Below, piece by piece: positions 17,532 through 25,966 of a stretch of DNA of 52,357 nucleotides. Within the stretch, counting starts at the first letter, position 1. Each line of letters starts with the position of its first letter. Source of the DNA: Lewinellaceae bacterium (GTDB lineage: Bacteria > Bacteroidota > Bacteroidia > Chitinophagales > Saprospiraceae); NCBI GenBank assembly GCA_016708875.1, contig JADJFA010000025.1, positions 1 to 52,357 of the forward strand, given 5' to 3'. The translations under genes were made by a program, and so were the position numbers. The notes beneath the pieces are model-generated. The model was not told the DNA's origin, searched no databases, and saw only the letters and a list, made by a program, of their open reading frames with translations.

Positions 17532-20117
17532 ATGAATAATAAATTTTCCCCGATTGTCAAACAAATCATCAACCAAAGCGGCCAAGAGGCTCGCAGACTG
17601 GGACATGATTATGTTGGCACCGAGCATTTGCTCCTGGGCATTATATCCGAGCGCGATAGTTTGCCCGTTCGCGTGCTCGATTCTCTTTTGGTGGATGTGA
17701 ACGACCTCAAAAAACGCATTGAACGCTCCATTCCCCGATATTCCAATTATCCCCCTGCGGAAAACCTCTATGTGGGCGAATGCGCTATGACTACCCAGGT
17801 TCAGCGCGTCCTTAAAGCCACTTTTGTGGAGGCCAAAATGACTAAAACCGAAGAGGTACACCCCGAGCATCTCATGCTGGCGATGCTGAAATATGCAGAC
17901 ATCGGCAGCACCAAACTTTTAAACGAATACGACGTGGACTACGATTCTTTCAAAAAAGAACTGGAGTATGTGCGCTCGGAACAAGACCTCGCACAACCCA
18001 AAATATCCGCTCAATCCGAAGGCGATTTTGACGAAGAGCGCGGCACTTACCAGTCGCCGTCCCAAAAACGCCAGGAAAAGAGCCGCACTCCCGTGCTCGA
18101 TAATTTCGGGCGGGACTTTACCAAACTCGCTGAAGAAGGCAAGCTTGACCCCATCATTGGGCGTGAGCGCGAAATAGAACGCGTAAGTCAGATTCTCAGC
18201 CGGCGTAAAAAGAACAACCCGGTGCTCATTGGTGAGCCGGGTGTGGGTAAAACCGCCATCGTGGAAGGGCTTGCGCTGCGCATCATGCAGAAAAAGGTTA
18301 GCCGTACTTTGCATAACAAACGCCTGGTAATGTTGGACTTGGCCGCTTTGGTGGCAGGCACCAAATACCGTGGACAGTTCGAGGAGCGCATCAAAGCCAT
18401 CATGGTCGAATTGGAGAAAAACCGCGACGTCATCCTTTTTATTGACGAAATACACACCATGGTAGGTGCAGGTGGCGCATCAGGAAGCCTCGACGCTTCC
18501 AACATTTTCAAGCCCGCCCTTGCACGTGGTGAACTCCAATGCATTGGCGCCAGCACGCTCGACGAGTATCGCCAATACATTGAGAAAGACGGCGCCTTGG
18601 ATCGCCGATTCCAGAAGGTATTGGTAGAACCGCCTACGCAGGAAGAGACCATCCACATTCTTCGTAACATCCAGTCGAAGTACGAAGAGTTCCACAACGT
18701 CAACTATTCCGACGAGGCCATTGTGGCTTGTGTGCGGCTCAGTGATCGTTATATCACAGACCGTTTTTTGCCTGATAAGGCCATTGACGTGCTGGATGAA
18801 GTGGGTGCTCGTGTACACTTGAAAAACATCGTGGTGCCACAGCACATTGAAGACCTGGAAAAAGAAATAGAGGCCATTCGCGAGCGTAAAAACTACGCTG
18901 TGAAAAACCAGAATTACGAAGACGCGGCCAATCTCCGCGACCTCGAAAGTCGTCAGGTGCGCCAACTTGATTTTTCCAAATCCCAGTGGGACGAGGAAAG
19001 TAAAGTGGCACGTTACCCCGTAGGCGAGGAAGAAATTGCTGAAATAGTGGCCATGATGACTGGCATTCCTGTGCGAAAAGTTGGCCAAAGTGAGAGTAAA
19101 AAATTGGTGGCCATGGCCGACGATTTGCGCAAAATGGTCATCGGGCAAGATGAAAGTGTAATCAAAATATCCAAGGCTATTCAACGCAACCGGGTGGGTT
19201 TGAAAGACCCAAAGAAACCGATTGGTTCCTTCATTTTCCTAGGTCCAACAGGGGTTGGTAAAACAGAATTAGCGCGTGCTCTCTCCCGCTATCTCTTTGA
19301 TTCTGAAGACAATTTACTTCGAATTGACATGAGCGAGTACATGGAGAAATTCACGGTGAGCCGCCTCATTGGTGCTCCTCCCGGCTATGTTGGCTATGAG
19401 GAAGGGGGACAATTGACCGAGAAAGTACGCCGCAAACCTTACGCTGTGGTGCTCCTTGACGAGATAGAGAAGGCCCACCCTGATGTGTTCAACATCCTCC
19501 TTCAAGTGCTCGACGATGGTCAATTGACCGACGGTATGGGGCGCAAGGTGGACTTTAAGAACACGATTGTGATTATGACTTCAAACATTGGTGTGCGCCA
19601 GCTCAAAGATTTCGGTCAAGGGGTGGGTTTTGCAACCCAGGCGCGCCAGGATGCAGCGGAAGGCAATGCCAAAAGCGTGATTCAGAACGCATTGAAAAAG
19701 ACCTTCTCGCCGGAGTTCCTCAACCGTATTGACGATGTGATGGTGTTTAACTCGCTGGGCAAACCGGAGATTTTCAAAATCATAGACAACGCCCTTGCGA
19801 GCCTTACACTTCGTTTGGACAACATGAAATTCACCCTCGCACTCAGCGAAGAGGGTAAGGAGTTTGTCGCGGAAAAAGGGTACGACCCTCAGTTTGGGGC
19901 CCGGCCGCTTCACCGTGCGATTCAGAAATACGTGGAAGATCCACTCGCTGAGTTCATTTTGGGCGAAAACCCAGCCGAAGGTTCTGCATTGATGGCCACT
20001 TTGAACGAGGCCAAAGATGGCCTTGTCATCGCCTATGCTGGAGAACCCAAAGCACTTGGAGAAGGCACGCCCTTGGCCCTGGAAGCTGAGGGTGATGTGA
20101 CGGCGAGCGATAATTGA
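17532..20117 (+). CDS. clpC: ATP-dependent Clp protease ATP-binding subunit ClpC
   Basis: Hsp100 unfoldase that feeds substrates to ClpP. The N-terminal repeat domain (residues about 3-145) includes AARRLGHDYVGTEHLLLG-type sequence. The first AAA+ module has Walker A GEPGVGKTA (about 234) and Walker B LFIDEIH (about 302), with pore loop GTKYRGQFEERI. A UVR-type middle segment, ERKNYAVKNQNYEDAANLRD, is at about 448. The second AAA+ module has GPTGVGKTE (about 571) and pore loop GYVGYEEGG, and a D2-small domain ends near residue 835. The 861-residue length and UVR segment identify ClpC rather than ClpB or ClpA. ATG 17532 is chosen over the TTG two codons earlier. The stop is followed by an inverted repeat and terminator shared with convergent prfB. 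No McsA/McsB neighbours are present. Confidence 0.96.
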   Translation: MNNKFSPIVKQIINQSGQEARRLGHDYVGTEHLLLGIISERDSLPVRVLDSLLVDVNDLKKRIERSIPRYSNYPPAENLYVGECAMTTQVQRVLKATFVEAKMTKTEEVHPEHLMLAMLKYADIGSTKLLNEYDVDYDSFKKELEYVRSEQDLAQPKISAQSEGDFDEERGTYQSPSQKRQEKSRTPVLDNFGRDFTKLAEEGKLDPIIGREREIERVSQILSRRKKNNPVLIGEPGVGKTAIVEGLALRIMQKKVSRTLHNKRLVMLDLAALVAGTKYRGQFEERIKAIMVELEKNRDVILFIDEIHTMVGAGGASGSLDASNIFKPALARGELQCIGASTLDEYRQYIEKDGALDRRFQKVLVEPPTQEETIHILRNIQSKYEEFHNVNYSDEAIVACVRLSDRYITDRFLPDKAIDVLDEVGARVHLKNIVVPQHIEDLEKEIEAIRERKNYAVKNQNYEDAANLRDLESRQVRQLDFSKSQWDEESKVARYPVGEEEIAEIVAMMTGIPVRKVGQSESKKLVAMADDLRKMVIGQDESVIKISKAIQRNRVGLKDPKKPIGSFIFLGPTGVGKTELARALSRYLFDSEDNLLRIDMSEYMEKFTVSRLIGAPPGYVGYEEGGQLTEKVRRKPYAVVLLDEIEKAHPDVFNILLQVLDDGQLTDGMGRKVDFKNTIVIMTSNIGVRQLKDFGQGVGFATQARQDAAEGNAKSVIQNALKKTFSPEFLNRIDDVMVFNSLGKPEIFKIIDNALASLTLRLDNMKFTLALSEEGKEFVAEKGYDPQFGARPLHRAIQKYVEDPLAEFILGENPAEGSALMATLNEAKDGLVIAYAGEPKALGEGTPLALEAEGDVTASDN

Positions 20118-20253
20118 TTGATTCGATTGGATTGATTGATACGATTGATTCGATTGGGACTCGTTTCATAGAAAGAAGCCCGGTTCAAGTCATTGACCTG
20201 AACCGGGCTTTACTATTAAAGGGCGCTTTATCAATCGCATCAATCGAAAAATC
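20115..20253. terminator. Shared clpC/prfB terminator nested in gattcgatt repeats
   Basis: The central hairpin aaagcccggttc/gaaccgggcttt (about 20173-20212) encloses caagtcattgacctg. Outside it, variants of attgattcgattgg (20115-20158) face tcaatcgcatcaatcg (about 20230-20247). The loop is the exact reverse complement of the loop in the ndk terminator at 25268-25282. Confidence 0.85.
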
Positions 20254-20256
20254 GTT

Positions 20257-21367
20257 TCAATCCTCATCCTCCACCACACCCGTAGGATTCCGTTCCCACA
20301 TCAAGTAGGCTTTCAAAAACTCGTTAAGGTCACCATTGAGGATCGTATCCGGGTTATGGATTTTGTAGCCAGAACGGAGGTCTTTCACCCAACGGTCGTC
20401 GAGGACATAAGACCGGATTTGACTGCCCCATTCGATTTTGCTCTTGCCCGCCTCAATTTTGTCTTGTTCGGCTTGGCGCTTGCGCAATTCGAGTTGGTAG
20501 AGTCGGCTTTTCAACATGGTCATCGCGATTTCGCGGTTGCGGTGCTGGCTCCGATCTTGCTGACATTCAGCAACAATACCCGTTGGAATGTGGGTGACAC
20601 GCACGGCAGATTCGGTCCGGTTTACGTGCTGGCCACCCGCGCCAGAGGCCCGGAACACGTCCCAACGGATATCGTCAGGATTGACAATAATCTCAATTTC
20701 ATTGCCCTCAATGAGCGGATACACGAAAACCGAGCTAAAGGAGGTTTGCCGCTTGCCTTGTGCATTAAAGGGGCTTATTCGGACCAAACGATGTACACCG
20801 TTCTCGCCTTTCAGCCAGCCGTAGGCATAGTCGCCCCGGATTTCAATGCTGGCAGACTTGATACCTGCTGTGTCGCCTTCCTGCTCGAATAGATCAATGA
20901 CTTTGAAGCCATTGCGTTCGGCCCACATCTTGTACATTCTCAAGAGCATGGCCGACCAGTCACACGCTTCAGTACCACCAGCTCCGGCATTAATGGTGAG
21001 CACGGCATTCATTTCGTCCTCTTTCTGATTGAGGGTACTACGGAATTCGGCATCCTCCAGAATACCGAGTGTACGCTGGAATTGTGTTTCTACTTCCTCC
21101 TCAGAGGCAAGTCCTTCTTTTTGGAATTCAAATATCCCTTCAAGATCGTCCACTTCACGGGCGAGGGCCGCATAATCATCGAGCCATTTTTTGCTCATGC
21201 CGATTTTACGCTGAATGCCTTCTGCACGTTTGGGGTCATTCCAGAATGTGGGGTCGAGGGTTTGGCTGGTCAGGTCTTCAACTTCTTTGGCGCGGTTGTC
21301 CACGTCAAAGATACCTCCTGAGGACCGCCAACTTATCTTTCAACTCTTTGAGTTGTTCGATAGTCAT
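20257..21367 (-). CDS. prfB: Peptide chain release factor 2 with programmed +1 frameshift
   Basis: RF2 terminates translation at UGA and UAA. The first 20 codons (MTIEQLKELKDKLAVLRRYL, ATG at 21365-21367) end at an in-frame TGA; a +1 shift at CTT-TGA-C continues with DVDNRAKEVEDLTSQTLDP. The stop-codon recognition tripeptide SPF is in VRISPFNAQGKRQTSFSS, and the peptidyl-transferase GGQ is in ASGAGGQHVNRTESAVRVTH. The restored length of 369 residues is standard. Expression is autoregulated: low RF2 slows termination at the UGA and favours the shift. The gene is convergent with clpC and shares its terminator. Upstream, a gattcgatt inverted repeat separates it from the FKBP pair. Confidence 0.97.
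21304..21319 (-). promoter_or_regulatory. prfB programmed frameshift site
   Basis: On the minus strand AGGAGG-TAT-CTT-TGA-C: a perfect internal Shine-Dalgarno three bases before the slippery CTT and the UGA stop, the classic RF2 recoding arrangement. The open frame downstream begins only beyond this stop. Confidence 0.95.
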
Positions 21368-21392
21368 GGAAACGGAATATTTTAAAAATGAT

Positions 21393-21497
21393 TCGATTGT
21401 TAGGATTGATTCGATTGGAGGATTGCTACGATTGATTCGATTGCCATGATTGAGTGCAGTTAATCGAATCAATCGTAGCAATCCCCCAATCGAATCA
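21393..21497. repeat. Inverted repeat of attgattcgatt words
   Basis: Left arm (about 21410-21445, ggattgctacgattgattcg with flanks) faces a right arm (about 21463-21495, cgaatcaatcgtagcaatcc with flanks). A perfect stem of about 20 bp extends outward with mismatches. It lies between prfB and the upstream FKBP gene, directly after the latter's stop on the transcript, so it may act as its terminator. Confidence 0.8.
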
Positions 21498-21498
21498 A

Positions 21499-22353
21499 TT
21501 AAAAGATTTCAATATAAAAAACGAGTTCTGAATTGGCAGGAATCAATCCACCTGAGGCTTCCTGATCTCCGTATGCGAGCGAGGGTGGGATGAACAAATA
21601 AGCACGAGCGCCGTGATTGAGATACAACACCGCTTCGTCGAAACCTGGAATCATTTGGCCCCCACCGGCAGGAAATTGGAGTGGTTTGCGGCGGATAAAG
21701 GAATTGTCAAAAGGAGTGCCGTCTTTGAGGCAGCCGTAATAGTGCACCTGAACAACCTCGCCTTCTTTGACCAGTGGCCCAGCTCCCTCCGTTTCGACCA
21801 GAATTTTCAAACCCGATGGCTTGGCATTAAGTTCCGCATTTAGCAGCCCGGCACCGTAAGATTTTGCTTTGGACTGCACCTTTTTGGCTATTGGCTGAAC
21901 AGCAGCTTCGAGGGTTTGCGCTGCGGCAGCTTTTTGCTCTAAGGTCACAATTTCAATCAGCACGATTTCAAACCGGATTTCTTTTTGGTTCTTTTCTTCC
22001 GGAGGCAGGTATTGGCGCATATTGTCATCCACCTCTTGAAATATGGTAAGACTGTCGCCAATGCTCATGAGCATGGCCGCGTCCATGAGGGGAGGGTAGT
22101 GACTGAGTTTTTCTTCGGCAGGGGCAATGTCATATCGGTAAGTGCCACTGGGGTTCTTTTTTGAACTGCTAAGCTGAAACTGGCCGACGTATACATCAAC
22201 ATTTGCAATCATGGCCTCGCCGCGTTGTGGCTTCCTTCCACCTTTTTGAATATGGTGGATGTATCGGTAGCCATGCTCTGTGGTGTTTTGCGCTTGTATT
22301 TGAGTAATGCAAAACACAAGGTAAACTGCGAACAAAATTTTGAATTTCAACAT
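21499..22353 (-). CDS. Secreted FKBP-type peptidyl-prolyl cis-trans isomerase (1)
   Basis: Envelope prolyl isomerase assisting protein folding. A signal peptide MLKFKILFAVYLVFCITQIQAQ precedes an N-terminal region (about residues 25-120) that looks like a degenerate FKBP fold. The complete FKBP domain is at about 190-284: VQVHYYGCLKDGTPFDNSF, GGGQMIPGFDEAV, ARAYLFIPPSLAYGD and ELVFYIEIF. The Ala/Lys-rich linker (about 135-170) may be helical. The next gene upstream on the strand (22485-23363) encodes a paralogue with the same architecture; a terminator lies between them, so they may be independently transcribed. Confidence 0.9.
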   Translation of the reverse strand: MLKFKILFAVYLVFCITQIQAQNTTEHGYRYIHHIQKGGRKPQRGEAMIANVDVYVGQFQLSSSKKNPSGTYRYDIAPAEEKLSHYPPLMDAAMLMSIGDSLTIFQEVDDNMRQYLPPEEKNQKEIRFEIVLIEIVTLEQKAAAAQTLEAAVQPIAKKVQSKAKSYGAGLLNAELNAKPSGLKILVETEGAGPLVKEGEVVQVHYYGCLKDGTPFDNSFIRRKPLQFPAGGGQMIPGFDEAVLYLNHGARAYLFIPPSLAYGDQEASGGLIPANSELVFYIEIF

Positions 22354-22411
22354 TTTGAGAGAACAATGAAGTATGAAGATTACGATGAATTGGGTCTATC
22401 TCAAATGAAAT

Positions 22412-22442
22412 GTGAGCGTCCCGCTTGAAACGAGACGCTCAC
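22412..22442. terminator. Terminator between the two FKBP genes
   Basis: Arms gtgagcgtc(c)cg and cg(a)gacgctcac with loop cttgaaa pair over 11 bp. T/A-rich flanks are present on both sides. On the minus strand it follows the 22485 gene stop by about 40 bases. Confidence 0.75.
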
Positions 22443-22484
22443 TTATATGGAAAATTCAGATCGCGAAATGAATTGCTCGCAGGT

Positions 22485-23363
22485 TTACATACCCATGTCA
22501 ATGTAGAACACCAAGTCTGAATTAGCTGGAATGTCGGCGCCTGCGCCTCTCTCTCCATAACCTAAACCACTGGGAATGAAAAGAATGGCCTTTCCGCCAC
22601 GGTTCAGCAATTTCATGCCTTCATTGAAGCCAGGGATAAGTGCGCCTACAGTGAATCCAGCACGTGCACCACGATCGAAGGAATTGTCGAACATAACGCC
22701 ATCGGTTTTACGTACACCGTAGTAGTGTGTCGGAATGGCATCGCCGTCTTTGATTTCGGCCCCAGAGCCTTGCTCAATGATAGCGTATTCGAGGCCAGAG
22801 GCTGTTTTTTTGAGGTTTGCAAGTTTTTTGCCCTTATAATCAGCGAGCATGGTTTTCACAGTTTCTGCAATGGCTATGCCTTCTGCTTTGGCAACGTCTG
22901 CCTTTTGCATTTCTTCCATCTCGCGTTGTTTAAGTATTTCAGGAGTAAGGATTTCTTCCAATTTTACTTCATAACGGATTTCTTTTACATCTCCGAAAGA
23001 TTTAGGAATGCCTTTTTTCATCAGAGAATCAAGGGGTTGGATTACTGTGGCGCTGTCGCCTGTGGCCATCATCATAAGTGCTTCAAAAACAGCGGGCACT
23101 TTGCCTTTCATCCCGCTGGAATCAGGAAGTACGATTTGGCGTGGGCCGCCTGCGTCGCGGGTGGTGCTTTGTACAAGCGAGTCGTTTACCCATGTTTTCA
23201 CGCTGATGAGTACTGTGCTGCCGAAAGTGGCTTTTGGGCCTTGCTGGTTTGTGTGGATGGTAACACGGTTACCAGTAGAAGTAGTCATTTCCTTGCCTTT
23301 TTGGCATGCTACTTGGGCGATGGTTAAAATTGTCAAAACAGACAAAATCAATAAGTTACGCAT
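22485..23363 (-). CDS. FKBP-type peptidyl-prolyl isomerase, probable lipoprotein (2)
   Basis: Second FKBP isomerase of 292 residues. Its N-terminus MRNLLILSVLTILTIAQVAC looks like a lipoprotein signal with the lipid-accepting Cys20 (QVAC). The C-terminal FKBP domain (about 200-292) shows IPTHYYGVRKTDGVMFDNSF, GALIPGFNEGMKLLNRGG, AILFIPSGLGYGERG and NSDLVFYIDM. A long charged segment (about 140-185) links it to an N-terminal FKBP-like region. It is the paralogue of the gene at 21499-22353. It probably works in the periplasm or on the outer membrane inner leaflet; the substrate is unknown. Confidence 0.9.
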   Translation of the reverse strand: MRNLLILSVLTILTIAQVACQKGKEMTTSTGNRVTIHTNQQGPKATFGSTVLISVKTWVNDSLVQSTTRDAGGPRQIVLPDSSGMKGKVPAVFEALMMMATGDSATVIQPLDSLMKKGIPKSFGDVKEIRYEVKLEEILTPEILKQREMEEMQKADVAKAEGIAIAETVKTMLADYKGKKLANLKKTASGLEYAIIEQGSGAEIKDGDAIPTHYYGVRKTDGVMFDNSFDRGARAGFTVGALIPGFNEGMKLLNRGGKAILFIPSGLGYGERGAGADIPANSDLVFYIDMGM

Positions 23364-23397
23364 TCTTGTCGAGTTAAGTGAATGATAGTTTTAAGTT

Positions 23398-23500
23398 TCA
23401 AGTTTCAAGTGGGGAGTTACAAGTTAAAAGTAGCAAGTTTCAAGATTCCAAGTATTTGAAACTTGCTACTTTTAACTTGTAACTCTCCACTTGAAACTTT
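23398..23500. repeat. Inverted repeat of agtttcaagt words
   Basis: Left arm 23399-23441 (words agtttcaagt, gagttacaagtt, aaaagtagcaag) and right arm about 23457-23498 are complementary over about 42 bp with one or two mismatches. The loop is short. It directly follows the nrnA stop on the minus strand and probably serves as terminator or 3' stabiliser. Confidence 0.85.
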
Positions 23501-23501
23501 T

Positions 23502-24512
23502 TTATGCTGCCAAAATCCGGTCTTTGTATTCTGGCAGTATGCTTTTGAATTTCTCGATGGTGGCTTTCAGGCTGTCGTGAGAATAGGCTCCCGAAGCATT
23601 TTTGTGGCCGCCACCTTTGAAATGTTTCTTACAAATTTCCTGAACGTCAATGTTTCCTTTGGAACGAAGGCTAAGTTTCACTACAGTAGGTTGGTTGTGT
23701 ATGAACGCTGCGATGCGCACATCTTTCACGCTCAACAAGTAGTTTACGATACCCTCGGTATCGCCGCGCTGAATGTCAAATTCCTCATAATCTTTTCGCG
23801 AGAGCCATATCAGTGCGGTTTTGAATTCGGGGTAAAATTCCATCCGATTGCTTAGGCAATGGCCAAGCAAGCGCAGGTTTTTTTCCCTGTTGGAATTAAA
23901 AATCATGTCCTGCACTCCTGTATCATCTATGCCGCGCTCTACCAATTCAGCTGCAATTCGAAAAACATTGGGGTTGGTAGCGTATCGAAATGATCCGGTA
24001 TCGGTCACCAAACCGGTGTAAATGCACTTTCCTACCGTATTGGGGTTGATTTTATCCCGATCGCCAAGACCCACCATTAATTGGTACACCAATTCGCAAG
24101 TACTGCTAGCAGCAGGCTCCGAAATAACAAAGTCGGCAATGGAGTCTGGGTAAAGGTGGTGGTCAATCATGATGCGTTGCACCTGCAGGTCGCGCACATA
24201 ATCGCCCAGTTTGTCAATCCGATCCAAAGCATTGAAATCCAAAAAAATTAGCAGGTTTTTCTTATTGATTACCTGTTTGCATTCCTCTGGTTGGAGGTCC
24301 CAAATCAAAATATCACTCGCGCCTGGTAAGGCCTCAAATTCTTCAGGGTATTCGGAGGGGAAAAGCACGTGTACCGTGTGGCCGTGCTGTTCCAAATAGT
24401 GTCGCATGGCCAGTGAGCTTCCAATCGCATCGCCGTCGGGATTGCGGTGCGAAAAAATCGCAACGTTCTTTGGGACGTGGATAATTTGACGAAGCTCGGC
24501 TGGGAATTCCAT
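23502..24512 (-). CDS. nrnA: DHH-family phosphoesterase, NrnA-type nanoRNase/pAp phosphatase
   Basis: Degrades short RNAs and dephosphorylates pAp; cytosolic. The 336-residue protein has the metal motifs FSHRNPDGDAIGSSL (residues 21-34), IFLDFNALDRID, the DHH motif IMIDHHLYP (about 114-122) and the DHHA1 substrate motif GGGHKNASGAYS near the C-terminus (about 305). Order and length match NrnA. A TACTTTTG -7 box at 24616-24623 on the same strand supports the start at 24512. It diverges from ndk, giving a small nucleotide-metabolism neighbourhood. Confidence 0.92.
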   Translation of the reverse strand: MEFPAELRQIIHVPKNVAIFSHRNPDGDAIGSSLAMRHYLEQHGHTVHVLFPSEYPEEFEALPGASDILIWDLQPEECKQVINKKNLLIFLDFNALDRIDKLGDYVRDLQVQRIMIDHHLYPDSIADFVISEPAASSTCELVYQLMVGLGDRDKINPNTVGKCIYTGLVTDTGSFRYATNPNVFRIAAELVERGIDDTGVQDMIFNSNREKNLRLLGHCLSNRMEFYPEFKTALIWLSRKDYEEFDIQRGDTEGIVNYLLSVKDVRIAAFIHNQPTVVKLSLRSKGNIDVQEICKKHFKGGGHKNASGAYSHDSLKATIEKFKSILPEYKDRILAA

Positions 24513-24615
24513 TTCAGATGCAGTTGGCAGTAGCAGTTGGCAGTTTTACCCGACAGTAGCTTCTCGCCGCCGCCAATGGCTAAGGCGAGATTCCAAAATC
24601 CGCCAAAAACGGTCG

Positions 24616-24623
24616 CAAAAGTA
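24616..24623 (-). promoter_or_regulatory. -7 box TACTTTTG for nrnA
   Basis: Minus-strand TACTTTTGCG, a consensus match about 104 bases ahead of the nrnA ATG. The leader contains a duplicated cagttggcagt word (24530-24545). Confidence 0.55.
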
Positions 24624-24710
24624 CATACTTCGCAGTCAATTGCCCTTTTCACCACAGATTATTTTTTTAAAAACCTTTTTTGTGACCCCTTTTGAAATAT
24701 AATCTTGGAA

Positions 24711-24718
24711 TACCTTTG
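24711..24718 (+). promoter_or_regulatory. -7 box TACCTTTG for ndk
   Basis: TACCTTTGCGGCCC, a consensus match 69 bases ahead of the ndk ATG. Confidence 0.65.
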
Positions 24719-24726
24719 CGGCCCTT

Positions 24727-24781
24727 TAGAGGTGATCGCTCACTTCATCACTTCATCACTTTATCACTTTATCACTTCATA
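24727..24781 (+). repeat. Tandem atcactt words in the ndk leader
   Basis: Six consecutive variants of atcacttc/atcacttt occupy the leader between the -7 box and the ATG. The same words make up one arm of the inverted repeat at 13254-13345, but no second arm is seen here. Confidence 0.7.
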
Positions 24782-24786
24782 TATAG

Positions 24787-25206
24787 ATGGCAAGCAACCG
24801 CACATTCACCATGATCAAGCCCGACGCAGTTCGCGCAGGCAACATTGGCAACATTCTTCAAATGATCAACGCTGCGGGCTACCGTATCGTGGCAATGAAA
24901 CTCACACAACTCAGTCCTGCAAAAGCAGGCGAATTTTACGCCGTACACAGCGCACGTCCGTTTTATGGCGAACTCTGCGAATTCATGAGCAGCGGCCCGA
25001 TTGTGGCTGCCATTCTTGAAAAAGACAATGCGGTGGAAGATTTTCGGACCCTCATCGGCGCCACCAACCCGGCCAATGCCGCTCCGGGCACCATCCGGGC
25101 CAAGTACGCTACCAGCGTAGGAGAAAATGCGGTGCACGGCTCAGACAGCGACGAAAACGCGGCTATTGAGGGTGCGTTCCACTTTGGCGGAGTGGACATG
25201 TTTTAA
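24787..25206 (+). CDS. ndk: Nucleoside diphosphate kinase
   Basis: Transfers the gamma phosphate from ATP to nucleoside diphosphates through a phosphohistidine. The N-terminus FTMIKPDAV is the conserved beta strand, LCEFMSSGPIVAAIL and GATNPANAAPGTIRAKY are family signatures, and the active-site His117 lies in NAVHGSDS. The 139-residue length is canonical. The leader consists of short tandem words, and an extensive inverted repeat with an inner terminator follows the stop. Confidence 0.97.
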   Translation: MASNRTFTMIKPDAVRAGNIGNILQMINAAGYRIVAMKLTQLSPAKAGEFYAVHSARPFYGELCEFMSSGPIVAAILEKDNAVEDFRTLIGATNPANAAPGTIRAKYATSVGENAVHGSDSDENAAIEGAFHFGGVDMF

Positions 25207-25348
25207 TTGATTCGATTTATTCGATTGAGAGGATTGATTCGATTGGTTCCAAGAAAAGAGCACATCCCAGGTCAATGACTTGAGATGTGCTCTTTTCTTA
25301 CAATCAAATCAATCCTCTCAATCGAATAAATCGAATCAATCGAATCAA
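25205..25348. terminator. ndk terminator nested in a long inverted repeat
   Basis: Outer arms 25206-25246 and about 25303-25345 pair almost perfectly over about 40 bp; both are built from attgattcgatt-type words. The inner hairpin aagaaaagagcacatc/gatgtgctcttttctt (25251-25299, one mismatch) encloses caggtcaatgacttg. That loop is the exact reverse complement of the clpC/prfB terminator loop. Confidence 0.88.
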
Positions 25349-25350
25349 TT

Positions 25351-25662
25351 TCAATACATCATCAACTTCCGGGAGGCATTGCCAAACGGTGTCTCTAGGC
25401 GGCAGGTATAAAAACCGGGCTCGCGAAGATCAGCGCGATGGAGCACAATATGGTTCTCGCCGATTTGATAAGCGCCATTTTTAGCGGTTACCTCTCGTCC
25501 TGAAGTATCAAAAATGCGGAGAAAAACATCAGCAGCAGCGGGGAGTCGAAACCACAAAAGCGTCATCTCTATAAATGGGTTGGGCGAGTTCTGAAAAAGT
25601 TCGACGCTTCCTTCGGCGGTTTTGCTGGGTAGGGGTTGGGTCTGAAATTGTGCAGCGGTCAT
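25351..25662 (-). CDS. Orphan type IX secretion C-terminal sorting domain
   Basis: The 103-residue frame is almost entirely a Por_Secre_tail-like domain: VELFQNSPNPFIEMTLLWF, LPAAADVFLRIFDTSGREV, NGAYQIGENHIVLHRADL, GFYTCRLETPFGNASRKLMM. Such domains direct cargo through the type IX system and are cleaved off. There is no signal peptide and no cargo domain, and the upstream 300 bases contain none in any frame I could follow. It could be the relic of a secreted enzyme, or a domain donor. The frame is intact. Confidence 0.75.
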   Translation of the reverse strand: MTAAQFQTQPLPSKTAEGSVELFQNSPNPFIEMTLLWFRLPAAADVFLRIFDTSGREVTAKNGAYQIGENHIVLHRADLREPGFYTCRLETPFGNASRKLMMY

Positions 25663-25765
25663 GATAAGTAGTTCGTGAAAGACCGAAAGCGAAGGCGTGT
25701 TTTTCTCATAGCACGAGAACCCTTGCGGCCAAATCTGTGGCGGATAGACTGGATGAAATTTTTGG

Positions 25766-25795
25766 TTTACCCGCCGTAGCTTTAGCGAAGGAGGG
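25766..25795. repeat. Dispersed hairpin repeat (tttacccgccgtagc family), copy 2
   Basis: Reads tttacccgccgtagctttag then cgaaggaggg on the plus strand. It lies in the 304-base gap between the sorting-domain gene and ald; apart from the -7 box at 25892 I see nothing else in that gap. Confidence 0.65.
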
Positions 25796-25891
25796 GCGAT
25801 GTAGGTTTAGATTCAAATGTTGTGCCAGAAAATTCAGGAAGGGGCAAGCATGGTATTGTGGGCCAAGATTCTCTTGATTCTTTAGTCTTCG

Positions 25892-25899
25892 TATGTTTG
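25892..25899 (+). promoter_or_regulatory. -7 box TATGTTTG for ald
   Basis: TATGTTTGCAAG matches the consensus and lies 68 bases ahead of the ald ATG. Confidence 0.55.
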
Positions 25900-25966
25900 C
25901 AAGTCAAATCGCAGATTTTCCCGAATATCATAATATCCCAATATCCCAAAATTCATCCGCATCATT

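Noticed and set aside
18480..19184. 234-residue minus-strand frame opposite clpC
   Set aside because: Antisense shadow; clpC motifs are complete on the plus strand.
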